Shown one piece after another: positions 46,926 to 59,800 of a DNA stretch of 64,000 bases (positions are counted from its first letter, which is position 1; each line of letters opens with the position of its first letter). Below the pieces are notes generated by a model that worked only from the letters and a program-made list of their open reading frames with translations, did no database searches and was not told the origin of the DNA. A program made the position numbers and the translations under genes. Origin of the DNA: Cyclina sinensis (Eukaryota > Mollusca > Bivalvia > Venerida > Veneridae); assembly GCA_012932295.1 (NCBI GenBank), contig JAAONU010000010.1:18994712-19058711 (forward strand), written 5' to 3'.

Positions 46926-47335
46926 TAAGTCAGACGGTACCTGGAGTGGATATTCAATGCGTGGTTATCATTTACCTGACAAATAACATTAAAAAAATAC
47001 AAATCTTCTCTAAAACATCAATAGTTTTATATTTTTGATGATACATGAACTGAAAGCAAATAAGTTACGGTCTCTTGTGTAGTCTAACCTTAAGCAGATA
47101 CCCTAATTTATTGGTTTTTCTTTTCTTACTTCTGTGAAACAACCGATAAGGGGTGGATCTTAAGTAAGAATATTTTGAAATAGCTTGTTCAAGATTTTTC
47201 AGTTTACGCGTAGTATCTGTATTACATTTGTTCAGATTGTGATCCTATTAATGTGGACTATTCGAATGTCGCAACTGGGGCTCTTGTATGCATTCCAAGC
47301 ACTCTAGTGACGTTGACATGTTTGACCATTAGGTA
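46926..47335 (+). pseudogene. Fragments of a dead sushi copy
   Basis: ACGGTACCTGGAGTGGATAT at about 46935 encodes D-G-T-W-S-G, the end signature of the local sushi exons, and shares 15 bases with exon 62750-62923. At 47235 TTCAG/ATTGTGATCC looks like a sushi acceptor and start (D-C-D-P-I-N-V), followed by a degenerate domain with no proper end. The order (end before start) fits two different decayed exons. Confidence 0.5.
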
Positions 47336-47959
47336 TCAATTTCGAAGATTTATTTTAACTATCTTGTGCAGAGGTCATTGCGTCTGAATCCACGGGGCTA
47401 ATTCTAACGAGAAAATGAACATGTATGTATTAATGTACTGGATGCTGATACTAAACGTGTTGGCTCTTACTTCATTGATTATATAATTTAAGGCCCCTTT
47501 TACACGCTTCTTTTTAATACACATTATTTCATAAAAATATCCCAAAAAAGAATTCTTGCAAAATATTGAAATTCGAAAATTGATATTGCAAAGAAAAAGC
47601 ACGTGTTCACACAAACAGAGCGTTGACAGTGAAAATGCAGATGAGCGTCTTGAGTTGGAGATTTTCGGACATTCTTATTCTGCAGCCCTGCGATCCTATG
47701 TGCGGCCCGAAGAGCGGCCCTAGTTTGATCAATGTGCATTAACTAGACATTTTTCATTTTTTTAGCGAGTGTTGAAAGTGAAGGAAGCTCCATTCCGTGT
47801 ATTGAATTCCGTTTTTCATTGTAAATGTTTTTTTAAGGTAAATGGTGTTTTTAAATTAATCAGAATAAATGACTGTAATTACCTTATAATTTTTTATATT
47901 TTCAAATAAAGACAGCAATGAAATTGAAATTGAAAATAAATTTGCAACAACAGATTAAC

Positions 47960-48365
47960 AAGACAGACTGTGATAGTTTTTTATGCACCCACCACTTTGG
48001 GGGAGTGGGGAGGATATACATTTGCCCTTGTCCGGCAGTCACGCTGTCCGTACGTAGACCGGTTTGTGTCACGTTTAACTCCAAAAATATAACTGTTAGA
48101 GCCTTGAAACTTTCTAAGAATAGTTGTTAGCATGTGGTCGTACGCATCTGGCGATCGGCAGAGTTATGCCCACCTGATTAAGCAAACAATTGCATTGTAG
48201 ACTTGTGTCGCGTGTGACTCCAAACGTATAACTGCTAGAGCCATGAAACCTTCTAAGAATAGTTTAGAGCATTTGATGTTACACACCTGGGTATTCTGAC
48301 GCAAATTATTGGAGATCGGCAGAATTAGGCCCTGATTAAGCAAAAAAAAAGTTATGCCCCTCGAT
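47960..48365. mobile_element. Dispersed repeat with CACTTTGGGGGAGTGGGGAG
   Basis: Contains CACCCACCACTTTGGGGGAG, two diverged copies of CTCCAAAAATATAACTGTTA...AGAATAG, and GATCGGCAGAGTTATGCCC. No ORF of substance. It resembles bivalve dispersed repeats. Confidence 0.55.
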
Positions 48366-48369
48366 AAAG

Positions 48370-50025
48370 CTAAAAAGTAGCATCATTTAGATTTTATAAG
48401 CACCTGTAATTGAGCAGCATTTTTTTGTGATAATACAGCAGAATGTGGGCATCTGTGTCTTTTGAACACATCTCTAGTTGCAACTGTTTATTGTCGTTAA
48501 CACATATTTCACACATATAGGTCAAAATGATTATTTTGTCATATGTACAGAATTCTTTAAAAGTCGGGAAAACTGATGCACATTTCTTACAAATGGCGCA
48601 TCTAAATAAAAAAGACACAATTTTCAAAAATCGTTGCTGCTGACTGGATTAGAAATTGGGGCATGCACTAAAGTAAATTATATCCTTAGTCAGTGAGATA
48701 CAGGTTTTATTATTGTACACACAAGCCGTATTGAGCCGCGCCCTAACTGCAGTAGAACAGTCTTCGCTAAAATAATTCGGCTGTTAATCAACCAAATTAA
48801 AAACAGAGCGATATCTTTAAGAGACAAGACTTGGTAAAAATATGTATAACAGTTTATGAACATTTGTAGGGTGACTCATTTTAATATGTATTATTCATAT
48901 TACAATATCGACTAATGCGTCACACTTTTCAGCAATTTTTAAACCAGTGAAATGGAATACTTAATATAGAGGTAATAATTACATTTCCCTTCAACAACGT
49001 CTGTTGCAATAAATGTCTAAATGTAGCAGTGAGTTACTAAAATAAATGTGTTTTTATGAAATTATGATACCATTTAAGAGCTGCAGTTACAACCTGCTGC
49101 CGTATTATTGAAAACGAAGTATTTAAAATTTTATTTTAGGCTCTTGTCTGGAGATATTGGTGATTATAGCTATTGCGACTAGTCTCTGTTTTGCATCGCA
49201 CGTTGACATTTGTTTTTACCAACCTGATTATTGTATGCTATAACAAACGAACTTAATGGAATCTGGCATAATTTTTCCATGCATACAAATCTTAGATTAT
49301 TAAATAAAATGTAAGAACGAAATGATTGTACTGAAAAATTTCGATGTCTAAAACATAAGAACCCAAACCCTGTATTTGAGTGTGCAACATTTTTTAATTA
49401 AAAACTATCAAGAGTACTCAAAATAATATGTATGACCTGTAAAATGGATAATATTTTGTACGCTTAGAAAAAACTCTCCGAAAAAAAGAGCGATCAAGTT
49501 ATGTACAAAATATGTTATTGAACCTTTGCTGACCTTATTTTAATTTTGCTCTTTTGGTCAGTATGCGCTTTGCCTCGGAATTACATGTTGTATTTCAAGT
49601 TATAAATAGATAGGTATATATTATATGCCTGTTTGTTTGTACGGTGTCAACTGTATCTGTCCAGCAACGAGTTTTGCTGTCTGATATGTATTACAAAACG
49701 TTAGCAGGATCGTTTTTAATTTTGAATAATATATTACATATTGTAATTTGTCAGAAATTGCGCTCAATTAAAAACAACATAATATCCCTCTTGCGTCCCT
49801 GCGGAACAATCCAAATAGATTGCTTTATATTATAAGCAAATAGACGGCTTACAGTACGCTTAATATGAGGTATTTTTCCAGTCCGCTAGAAAAATAATAT
49901 AAGTATTCTATGTTTTAGGTAAAACAAAATAGTTGCTTATCTGTGATTTAAAAATATAGCCCAGTTAATTCACTTTTATGTACGTTTCCTCAGAAACATC
50001 TTTTTAATAGTGTTTACTATACCCT
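48370..50025. other. Intergenic, no gene seen
   Basis: AT-rich. The segment at about 48537-48660 shares phrases with the MITE interior at 12.4 kb. No supported exon. Confidence 0.45.
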
Positions 50026-50029
50026 TAAC

Positions 50030-50345
50030 CCTAAAGAAATCAAATTGGGGAATTTGATCTTCTCTGTCCGAAAAGGTGTTTCAGTGAACCCGATAAACTA
50101 GGAAAGAAGCAAAATTTATTGCGTTAACCGAGGTCTTGTTAGAAGGGAGATTTTAACCCTGAACATGCTGAAATTTTGTAATGGATTTGCCCAGCTTTGG
50201 ATTTGGAACAGTCCATTCAAAGTTTAAGGGATTTCAATATCAAAATACAAAAATGGAGCTACCAACGGATGTGCAGGCTGGCCTGGCTCTATACTGGTGG
50301 CAAAGGCTAATCACTTTTGGTTCCAGCAGGTTGAGGGTTAAATTC
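50030..50345. mobile_element. Dispersed element, inverted relative to 57042-57370
   Basis: Reverse-complement match to 57042-57370. Both share GGCTGGCCTGGCTCTATACT, GTCCATTCAAAGTTTA and AATTGGGGAATTTGATCTTC. A possible inner MITE has ends TTAACCCTGAACATGCTG (about 50155) and CAGCAGGTTGAGGGTTAA (about 50324). Confidence 0.75.
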
Positions 50346-50627
50346 AGATAGCTACTTTTACCAGTTATTTAATCAGAAATGATTTCCGGTCTCACCGACG
50401 TCCGAAACATTCCATCGTCCAAAAATCTGATTCCCAGACGCTGTTATCTGAGGTTGGTCGTAATTTAAATGTTGTTGGTATGCATACGATATTTAATTAT
50501 TGACAATGCATTTAACAGTGACATTGATGATTTTACTAAATGGAAGTTCCCTGACATTACATCATTGCGTTATGCGTGTTGAATATCATTAACTCGAAAG
50601 TGAACATGTTTAAATGAAAAATAAAAC

Positions 50628-51600
50628 AAGAGGGCCATGATTGCTCAGGTCGCTCACCTGAGTACCTTGGCTGTGAGTTTGCTGTTAAGCAAACATAAAA
50701 AGCAGTATTTATTTTCTAACTGATGATTTGTAGATGCCTACAAACCAAAAACTTAATACCAGACACCAGTCAGTAAATAAAGGTCCTATGAAATATCTCT
50801 ATTAGCTATGGTGATCTTAACCTTGATCCAGTGACCTCTAAACCCAACCTAAGGGTTCATGAATGGAACCTACATACCAAATATCAAAAATATATATGGA
50901 CTATACACGAAAGCTCTACGAGGTAAAGTAAATAAATATATATTTAGCCTCGATGACTTTTACCCCAAATTTATAATTTGAACAAGCTTGGTAAAGGTCC
51001 ACTAGACAATGTTTCGTGCCAAACTTTAAACTATAGAAATTGTGGTTTCAGACAAGAAGACTTTTAAAGATTTTTTTTTCTATATTGCTATGCAAAATTT
51101 GTGACCCCTCGGGCGGGGCCAATAGTAACTCCAGGGACATTATTTAAACAAACTTGGTAGAAGTCTACTAGAAAATGTTTCATGCCAAATTTTAAAACTC
51201 TAGGCCGTGTGGTTTCAGACTAGAAGATTTTTAAGGATTCGCTTTGTTATTGCTAAGTAAAACTTGTGACCCCTCGGCCGGAGCCATTAGTAACCCCAAG
51301 GACATTATCTAAACAAGCTTGATAAAGGTATACTAGACAATGCTACACACCAAATTTAGACCTCGGTGCTTAGCAGTTTTAGACAAGAAGATATTCATTC
51401 AACCAGAGTTCTTTATGAATTGGAAATCTTTGAACAACATTGGTAAAGCTTCATGCAAGGAACACCCCTACAGATTTGTATCATCTTCCACTGGTTTAGG
51501 AGGAGATGTTGTTTGAAGTATGAAGTGGTCGATGCACGACGGGCACAGGACATCACAAAAACGCACATTGAGCACAAAGAGCTCAGGTGAGCTACAAAAA
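50628..51600 (+). mobile_element. Dispersed repeat family with ~165-bp internal units
   Basis: It opens AGAGGGCCATGATTGCTCAG, followed by CGCTCACCTGAG, and closes with GAGCTCAGGTGAGCTA, so its ends are partly complementary. Internal units repeat about every 165 bp (GTGACCCCTCGG at 51101 and 51266). No transposase is encoded. Confidence 0.7.
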
Positions 51601-51789
51601 CGATATCGTGCAACTTTAATTTATTCACTCCCAAGATTAATCAAAAGAATATTTCGTTTTAGAGAGTAAATGATAAGATCTGTATGATTTATTCTGTTTC
51701 CGATACTACAAATTCAGTAATCTGTAGGCCGAGACAAGACAAAACACTTGTGACTTGTGAATCTTTTTTTGTTGTTGTTGCCCTCTATT

Positions 51790-52190
51790 CAGTCGAAAAC
51801 TGCATTCTTGGAAAAGGAACTGCAGTTATGACAATCTGATCCTTGAATGACATACCGAAACAAAACATGAACAGGATGAGACCATTATGCCACTTGTTAA
51901 TAATTATTTTTTTAATTTGTATTCTTACGAACATGACATCACTTTTATAAGGGCGTAAATAATACTTCAGGATAAGATCACTTTCATAAGGGCGTAAATA
52001 ATGATTCCGGATTAGACCACTGTCAATGAAACTAAAGTAGACAACTGTAATATCTCTTACGAACACGAAAGTACGTAACAGACAGATGCAGTGAATCTTA
52101 GAATACACAACCAGAGCGGGGTCCGAACTCCGATCTTCCGCGTGACAGGCTAACACTCTGACCACTGAGCCGAAGAATCGATTCCCTGAC
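51790..52190 (-). mobile_element. tRNA-derived SINE-like element
   Basis: On the minus strand the head reads GGCTCAGTGGTCAGAGTGTT (A box) and GGAGTTCGGACCCC (B box), at about 52095-52175. A body follows with a duplicated ~39-bp phrase (ATTATTTACGCCCTTAT twice). The boundaries are approximate. Confidence 0.65.
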
Positions 52191-52199
52191 GCAATTAGT

Positions 52200-53332
52200 A
52201 TAGGTTGTATTTATACAATTATAGGAAGGTATGCACTAGACCGTATCATATCCCCTCTTGATGAAGTCATCATTTATGATGACGAATGGTGTAGTGTATT
52301 TTTAGATCAGAAGATCAGACAGAAATCTTGAATGTTTTTTTTTTGTTTATTTTGTTATTTACTTTTTACAACTTAGTGCAGAAGTGTGTCTTCCCCCCGG
52401 TTGCTTTTTCGTCTTCAACTTTTTAAGCCGTCTTCTAAGCTACAGCAGACGTTAAAATAATCAAGAAAATACTTCTGAGTAAACAATATTACAATGGAAA
52501 TAACAATCATTATTTATGTTACCTCCATCAACTAAGCTTTGTAGACTCCCGTTTTGATGAGCAGCCTCCAGTCTATTTTCAAAATTCGATCTTATTTGTA
52601 TTCTTATGATAAAAAGAGTATATCAGTTATCTAAAATAATTTAAGCTGGCTTTAGTAGTTTCAGAAAACGTTGTTACAGAGTATCACCTACTTTTACGCA
52701 GAAAAAGAATGTGGGCTGATCAAACTCGACCGGATATTTTACCGATTTTCGATTATAAATGTCGTTTTTTTCCAGTTTTTGAACCATTCATCGTCATACA
52801 AGTTGGGGCTGATTCAAAATGAGAGATATTTATTTATGGTTTTTGAATTATTTCCTCATGGTCAACTATCTGACAGTTGCTATTATTTCACTTGAGCACG
52901 ATATAACGCTTTTCGTATTAAATGTAATATCTGAGCCACGTGGTTACTCACACTGAACAATGAACAAGTTCTAAAATATTTGGCAAGGTCAGTGTTTATG
53001 AAGATATCATGCTGATTTGAAAATGAATGTCCATTTCTGTACGGGAAAATTATTCTTCAGCAGTTTATTTTTTTCTTTGTTCTTCTACCATACATGCAGG
53101 AAGTAACTTTGTTGCATAAATGTTACATGATACCAGATGACACAGTATAGTGTGTAGAGTAAAATATTTGCAACAGATGAAGTCAATTTTAATTGGCTCC
53201 CAAACCAATTCAGTCCATTAACGGTTTGGTAATTGCTTTGCTCGTATTATATATATTATCTTACCTCATTTCTGGAAAGGGAACGTCGCATTCTGGTCTT
53301 GCTGAAAAGACGTTGTCACCAACATTGCCAAG
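52200..53332. promoter_or_regulatory. 5' flank of gene C with possible TATA element
   Basis: No other gene is supported. A TATTATATATATTA stretch at about 53245-53258 lies some 75-90 bases before the start codon of gene C, a position compatible with a core promoter. This is inference only. Confidence 0.3.
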
Positions 53333-53362
53333 ATGAATAACAAAATACTGAAAATCGTTTTG
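53333..53362 (+). CDS. Gene C first coding exon (signal peptide start)
   Basis: ATG followed by M-N-N-K-I-L-K-I-V-L, then donor GTAAGT at 53363, phase 0. It joins the hydrophobic second exon to make a convincing leader. Confidence 0.75.
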
Positions 53363-53830
53363 GTAAGTCCGTTTTTTTTTCCATTATTTTAGTTTAGCAG
53401 AACTAAACACGTGGCGATTCAACGTACACATTAGGCTTCCTTTGTTTAAAATTTCTTTTTAATACGTCTTTTAATATTAAGTAACAATTTCAATGAAAAT
53501 GAGTTGTCACAAATAATTATTTTGAAGGAAATATTATTTATGTAAAGAAGTGTGGAAGGCAAAGAAAAAGAATCTGACCATACTTACATAATAAATAGAT
53601 TTTCTGTGATAAAAATAAAATGAACAAAGTCAATGTCTAAACAAAATCCTTTTCATGATAGAAATTCTAATAGTACTACATAATTCTAATTCCTTTAATT
53701 TTTCTTAAACACAAAGGGAGAGAGAGGGGGCTATTAAAGTAACTTAAACACAAAGAGAGAGAGAGGGGGGGGGGTTGTTAATTTAAGTTAAACACAAAGA
53801 GAGAGGGGGGCTATTAAAATAACTTAACCA

Positions 53831-53874
<44 letters not shown>

Positions 53875-56800
53875 TATTAAAGTAATTTAAACACATCTCT
53901 CATTTATAAGTTTTAAGCATTTCATCTACAATTTCTAGAGAAAGTATTTCAAATGATGAAGAGTTGTAACACTGAAAACTACAAATTTTGCATAGTGTTA
54001 GTCAATGACATCAACACTAAATTAAAATTTATCATAAACTAAAAACTAAAAAAGCAATATATAGCATTTATTTGTAAATATACAGTATGTCATAACTGAA
54101 ACTTCTAAACCGATAAAAAAAATGTCGTAGAGAGTTCATTCATTTAGGGGCTGTAGTTAAGGGTATTTGGGCCTGCAAAGGAACAACATGAATGAACTAA
54201 TGAAATAACACAGCAGAGATGTATCAGTGTCTAATCTCCTCGCTTTCAAACTGACAAGTGTGCATTCAAACGGTTTAAGTGCGGGAAAGTACTGTACTCT
54301 ACTGTGAGGCCCGTCAGGCAAATATTAGAGTATGGTTATATATTAAAAATAAATGAGTACGAATGAAAAGGTAAATAAACGGCTGTCGAATGATTACTGT
54401 ATAAATCTATAGGACAAATAATATAGAAATACTCAATAAATGACAAAAACGTATCACTACAGTAGAGACATTATACAGGCAAACAGAATATTTATACAAA
54501 GCACAAAAACAGAGAACAAAACATACGAAATAGAATTAATTGATAGTATTTGCCCTGCGACAATTATATTAAGGCGGAGAATACATAATAAGAAACATTC
54601 ACGTAGTTAAAATGTCTTTTTGTACTATAACTTGCTTAAGTCCTATTATTTATAGCAGTTTTTTTTGCCTATTTTCTCGAAGAATAATAATTTTAACTAA
54701 ATTAAAAGGGTAGCCGGACTTTTTAGTTCTTTATTGATTTAGTAACTACACAACGTCAGATTAATTATTTATTTTCTGACAATTGATAGGTTTTCAAACC
54801 CCAATTACTTGACTTCCTTTTCATTGAGATTTCAGAACTCTAATGATAATTGCCGTTTATATATAATTAAACACAACATTAATCTATCATACAAAAGTGC
54901 GATGTTGAAACACACAAAAGTTTGTTTGCTTTGAAACTATTTTGGGTGACATCATTTGTTTCATCATACTGTCTGAATCTTTAATGGACTGTCATCGACG
55001 CGCAAACCTGTTACATATTGAAAGTATATTTTATTTTATATCTATTTAAAATGCCTATGCGCGTTAAGATCGGGTATCTATCAAGCAAAGAAATGGGGAA
55101 TTGGAGAAGTTTTTGGTCTTTTTTCTCGAAGAATTGTTTAGCCTGAATGTAGCCATTTTTTTGCAGATTATGGGTTCTCCTCAAATAAATTCAAATTCTT
55201 CATTTGTTAGATGCTGTTCTTAATTTCTTCCTGAAATTTTCATTTCAACTAGGACGAGATCATTTGTGTCGCTATTATCAATTTGTGAATAGTGTAATTC
55301 AACCCAGAAATGATATCTAAACTTTGTCTCAATATCATAGAAGATAATAAGGAAATTCTAGTTTTACAATTTAATTGAGGATCAGTATATTCAACAAAAA
55401 AATATCACGTTGTCAACAGTTGAACTGTGAAGATGCCTTATAATAATTTTGATAAAAAAGAAGAAAAAAACGTGATTTTCTAATTACTTTAGTTCATTTC
55501 TGTTTAGTATATTCTATTCAAGTCTAGCATAGTTTAGTCTTGTCAAGAGTAGACTAGTGTAGACTAGCTAGTTTACATCAAGTTGGAAACAAGTCGTTGC
55601 AGCTAACAAAAGTTTTGTTCAATCACGCAAGGAACAAACTAAGTCTTGTCTTTTAACCATAGGTTAATATCTAAATAAACAGGCAGAGCTAAATGCGTTG
55701 AAAATGTATCAGTGTAATAAGACACGAACAGTGTTTATGGTATAAGTGCGTTCAATCTTCTTTTACCCTTGCCCTGTTTAGTTCTAAAATTTGAATAATA
55801 ATATTTATTAAACGTTTCACCGTTTGGTAGCATTAATCTTAACTTTTCTGAAAAACAGTTGTTGTAGCTTTCCCCGTGACTTTCCGTTGAGTCAGGAAAC
55901 AATCATCTTCTACAATATTTATTTGCGAACTATTCGTCGTATTCAGCTGCACTTGTGTAGAGCCAGAAAGAACTGAAGGAGCATGTGATTTCAAACAACA
56001 TGACGCATACATTTGCAACGAACAGTAAATACGACGAGGACCAGCTCATGCTCTACTGGATGAAAGATACCTTTAAGACAAAATTAGCTAATAGGTCACA
56101 GAAAAATGTAGTAAATGATTTCGAGTATTATTTTTGTCTTTTTTAGATCTCTACATGGTTTGTGTTAATTGAAGGAGCTGGGAATTGCAACAGCGATACT
56201 GACGTGCGTTATTTTGCTCAGTTTTTATTTCGATTTTTCAAAAATCCATTGCATAGTCCAATCAGCAAAGTTAATTAGCATAGTAACATTTGCATAGACA
56301 ATACTTCCGCTTAATGGTCTGTCATTACTTACTTCACTAAAATTATGAATAATGATATCGATAGTTTAAACCTATTTTCTTACAACAGTTTGGAAAGGGA
56401 TTCTTGCAAATTATACATATATTAAAATACATTTGTACTCCATGGTTGGTTCCTGGGCTCAAACCAAAGGTCAAATGAAAGATACAAATATGTGAAATTA
56501 TACATATAAAAATTTCCGAGTGTTTAATTGCATAATGTTTTGCTGACAGTATTGTATCAAAATTTAGCTTTTTTTCATTTGCAACTCAGTTTTTGTTTTA
56601 CCTTCTTTTTATCTATCTACAAAGTTATTGCTTTTCACGAATTAAACCTTATCACTGAAAGTGCTTTAACACCCAATTCATATAGGAAGTTTTAAATATA
56701 TCTGGGTATACTTTATCCAAAAGCCATTTTTCATCTACACAACTATTATACGGAAAGGTTTATCAAGTTAAAGTTGAAAATGAAAGGCTTTTATCTATTT

Positions 56801-59800
56801 TCAGATTACTAGGTTAAATGAATATAAAATCCGGAACATAAATTCATCTGTAAATTAAAATAGCATATTTCAAATATATTTACTGCAAGATAAAATAAAC
56901 AAATATTGAAAATAAATTGTGGAAAAACTTCTTACATAATGCGTGAAGTCAATTATATATGTTTACAGTGCCCAGGGGGTACATGTCAACAGAAAGGAGG
57001 CTCACACAAAAAGACATGCTTTGACGGTGAGTGATTGAGTATTAACCCTTAACCTGCTGGACCCGAAAGTGATTAGCCTTTGCCACCAGTATAGAGCCAG
57101 GCCAGCCTGCACTTCCGTGCAGTCTAACCAGACTCTATACTGTTGGTAGTTTAATTTTTTTGTATTTTGATATTGGAATCCCTAAACTTTGAATGAACTG
57201 TTCCAAATTCAAAGCTGGGCAAATCCATTACAAACATTCAGCAGGTTCAGGGTTAAAATCTCCCTTCGAACAAGACCTCGGTTAACCCAATACATTTTGC
57301 TTCTTTCCTAGTTCATCAGGTTCACGAAAACGCCTATCTTGACAGAGAAGATCAAATTCCCCAATTTCTTTAATTATTGTAAACATGTTGTGTCACGACT
57401 GTTAATTTCTGAAATGTTACTGCTGTTACTTTGTTGATAACACCTCTTGTAAAGTGACAACAAAAAGTTAGACTTAGTTTACTGAATGAGAAAATTAAGG
57501 TAAGAAAGGTCTGCAAATGATTGATCAGATATTGATTTCACGTTGATGTCCTTTCGTCCGTCCGTTCGTCATTCCCGTTCATTGTCCGGACCACAACTTA
57601 TCCATACATGGAAATATTTTAAAATACCCTGGCGTAGTTGTTCATCTTGACGAGACGATGAGTTGATTGTAAACACAGAGTATAATTATAGTTCAAATGT
57701 CAAGGTCACAGTCACTGGTCAATGATTAAATAAATGATGATAGCCTTGTCTGGGACAAAATTGTTGCATCAATGCATGAAATGATTTTAAAATACCTTGG
57801 CATATGTGGTCATCTAGATAAGAGGGTGTGTCGCTTGTGGGACACATGTCCATTTCTATAATGTAAATGATTTTGTTTGCACAGATTTAGTTCATTTTCT
57901 TTTAGCAAATAAGCACTGATCATTGCTAGCAAACCATGTTGATTTTTTACATGTTTATTCATTTAAAAAGGCTCGTGTGCGCACTTAATAAAATGCACTA
58001 TAACAAGCGGTGCCTTCCAGGCATATTTGTGCTCTGATATATCATTAGATGTTAATTCAAATAAGTTCTAAAGCGATTAAGCAAATTAAAATCATTATGT
58101 TCAATATTATGATGTAACTGTTTGATATATTTTAGGGATTGGAACGAATACTAATATCAATATTCGAATATTTGCTGACGTTTTTTTTTCAGTTCAGTCA
58201 TTTACCCGAATTTTGGTATCCGAACATTGGTACTGTTTTTTCACCTGTACGTTGTCTGGGGAAACAGCTATGTATTATCTAGAAATGGCGTAGAAATGGC
58301 TTGTTTTATGGAAGTTTTAAATACTTATTAAGTGATTGGCAATACATAATAGATTCCGTTCATTAAAACCGCATGAAATAAGTTCAAACGCGACATGGTT
58401 TTTGTTCTTGTTTCCGTTTTTTTTCCATTCAGCTTATTTCAATATTGTTAAGCGATGATCAAACATAAAGCGACTATAATTGTTGTTTCAAATATACTTA
58501 TTAGAGGAAAATATTTGAGCTATTAAACTGATTGGGCAACTAAAAAGTAATATCAATAGAGTTATAAGCGTGACAGGTTGTTCGTTTTCGTAAAACTTGA
58601 GGTCAATCCTTGAATATTATGAGACAAACAACTATAGATTTGTGAAATAAACTATCATTACATAAGATCATTTTTGACACGCGATAAAAAAGCAATACCA
58701 AACAGATTGAGGTTTTTGCATAATCAGAATCTTACATTTATAAAAATCAACGATGCTTTATTTGAAAAAAAAAATCATTTTAGAGTATTCAAATTTGATT
58801 TTCGAACATTCGTTCCTATCCCTAATATATTTATTAACGACGATTGTTCAGTTGATTATAAAGTTACGTTTTTTATGTTTTGATGTCTTTCTACAGACTG
58901 TCCAGTCTTGAGTATTCCAAATGCAAATGTAAATGACACTTCAGTGGCACACAAGACCGCCGTAGAAGTATCGTGCAACGTTGGCTACAATTTAGTTGGC
59001 AATGCGATTACAGTTTGCGACGACAGCGGTGCCTGGTCACCTACATTACCTTCATGTGTCCAAATTAGTACGCCTTATAATTATTATCCTGTCGGCACTT
59101 GATAAATTATCTTTTTAAATTATAGAATGTATAGAAAGTAAAAGAGGCAATATGTTCGACTGTTGACACATTATTCCATAAAGAGTTCTGACAATATTGT
59201 TCATGCTGTCTGTCATCAGTCAATTTCACTGAACACATATTTAGCGATTGATATTTTGCCTATGTGTCCTAAATGTAACTACATTTATAAAAACCTTTAA
59301 ATCAATAGTTCAATAAATAGCGGAGACGTAAGTTTTTTATTGAGTCAATGTCCTTGTGTCCTGACTAAATTTTTATTTTCCGAAGTGTCCATGAGAATAT
59401 ATTAGTAGAAAATGATTTGATTTGCATAGCGACAGTTGTTCAGCTTTTAACTTGATAATTTTAATGTGAGAAGAGAAATTTATTAGTATTTTACTTTTAA
59501 ATTATTAGAGAGTGTTTTACAGAACTTCCTGTATTTAGCAGTGAAAGTCATACAATTTTAATCCAGAAATACGATCGTTTTGCACGACGTGTAAGTAGCT
59601 TGATGATAATGGTCTACACATAGTTGGGTTATCAAACAAAGGCGTCATTCGCTTTCATGACATACTTTTTACATAAGAACTGGCTTATATTTGAAATCTG
59701 TTCATTGTTTTTCTGTACAAATCTGTCTTTGTACTGAAGATGCTTACGTATTTCGCAGAGATGTTCATAGAAGTAAGTTAATTTTGATGAGATGTATGAG

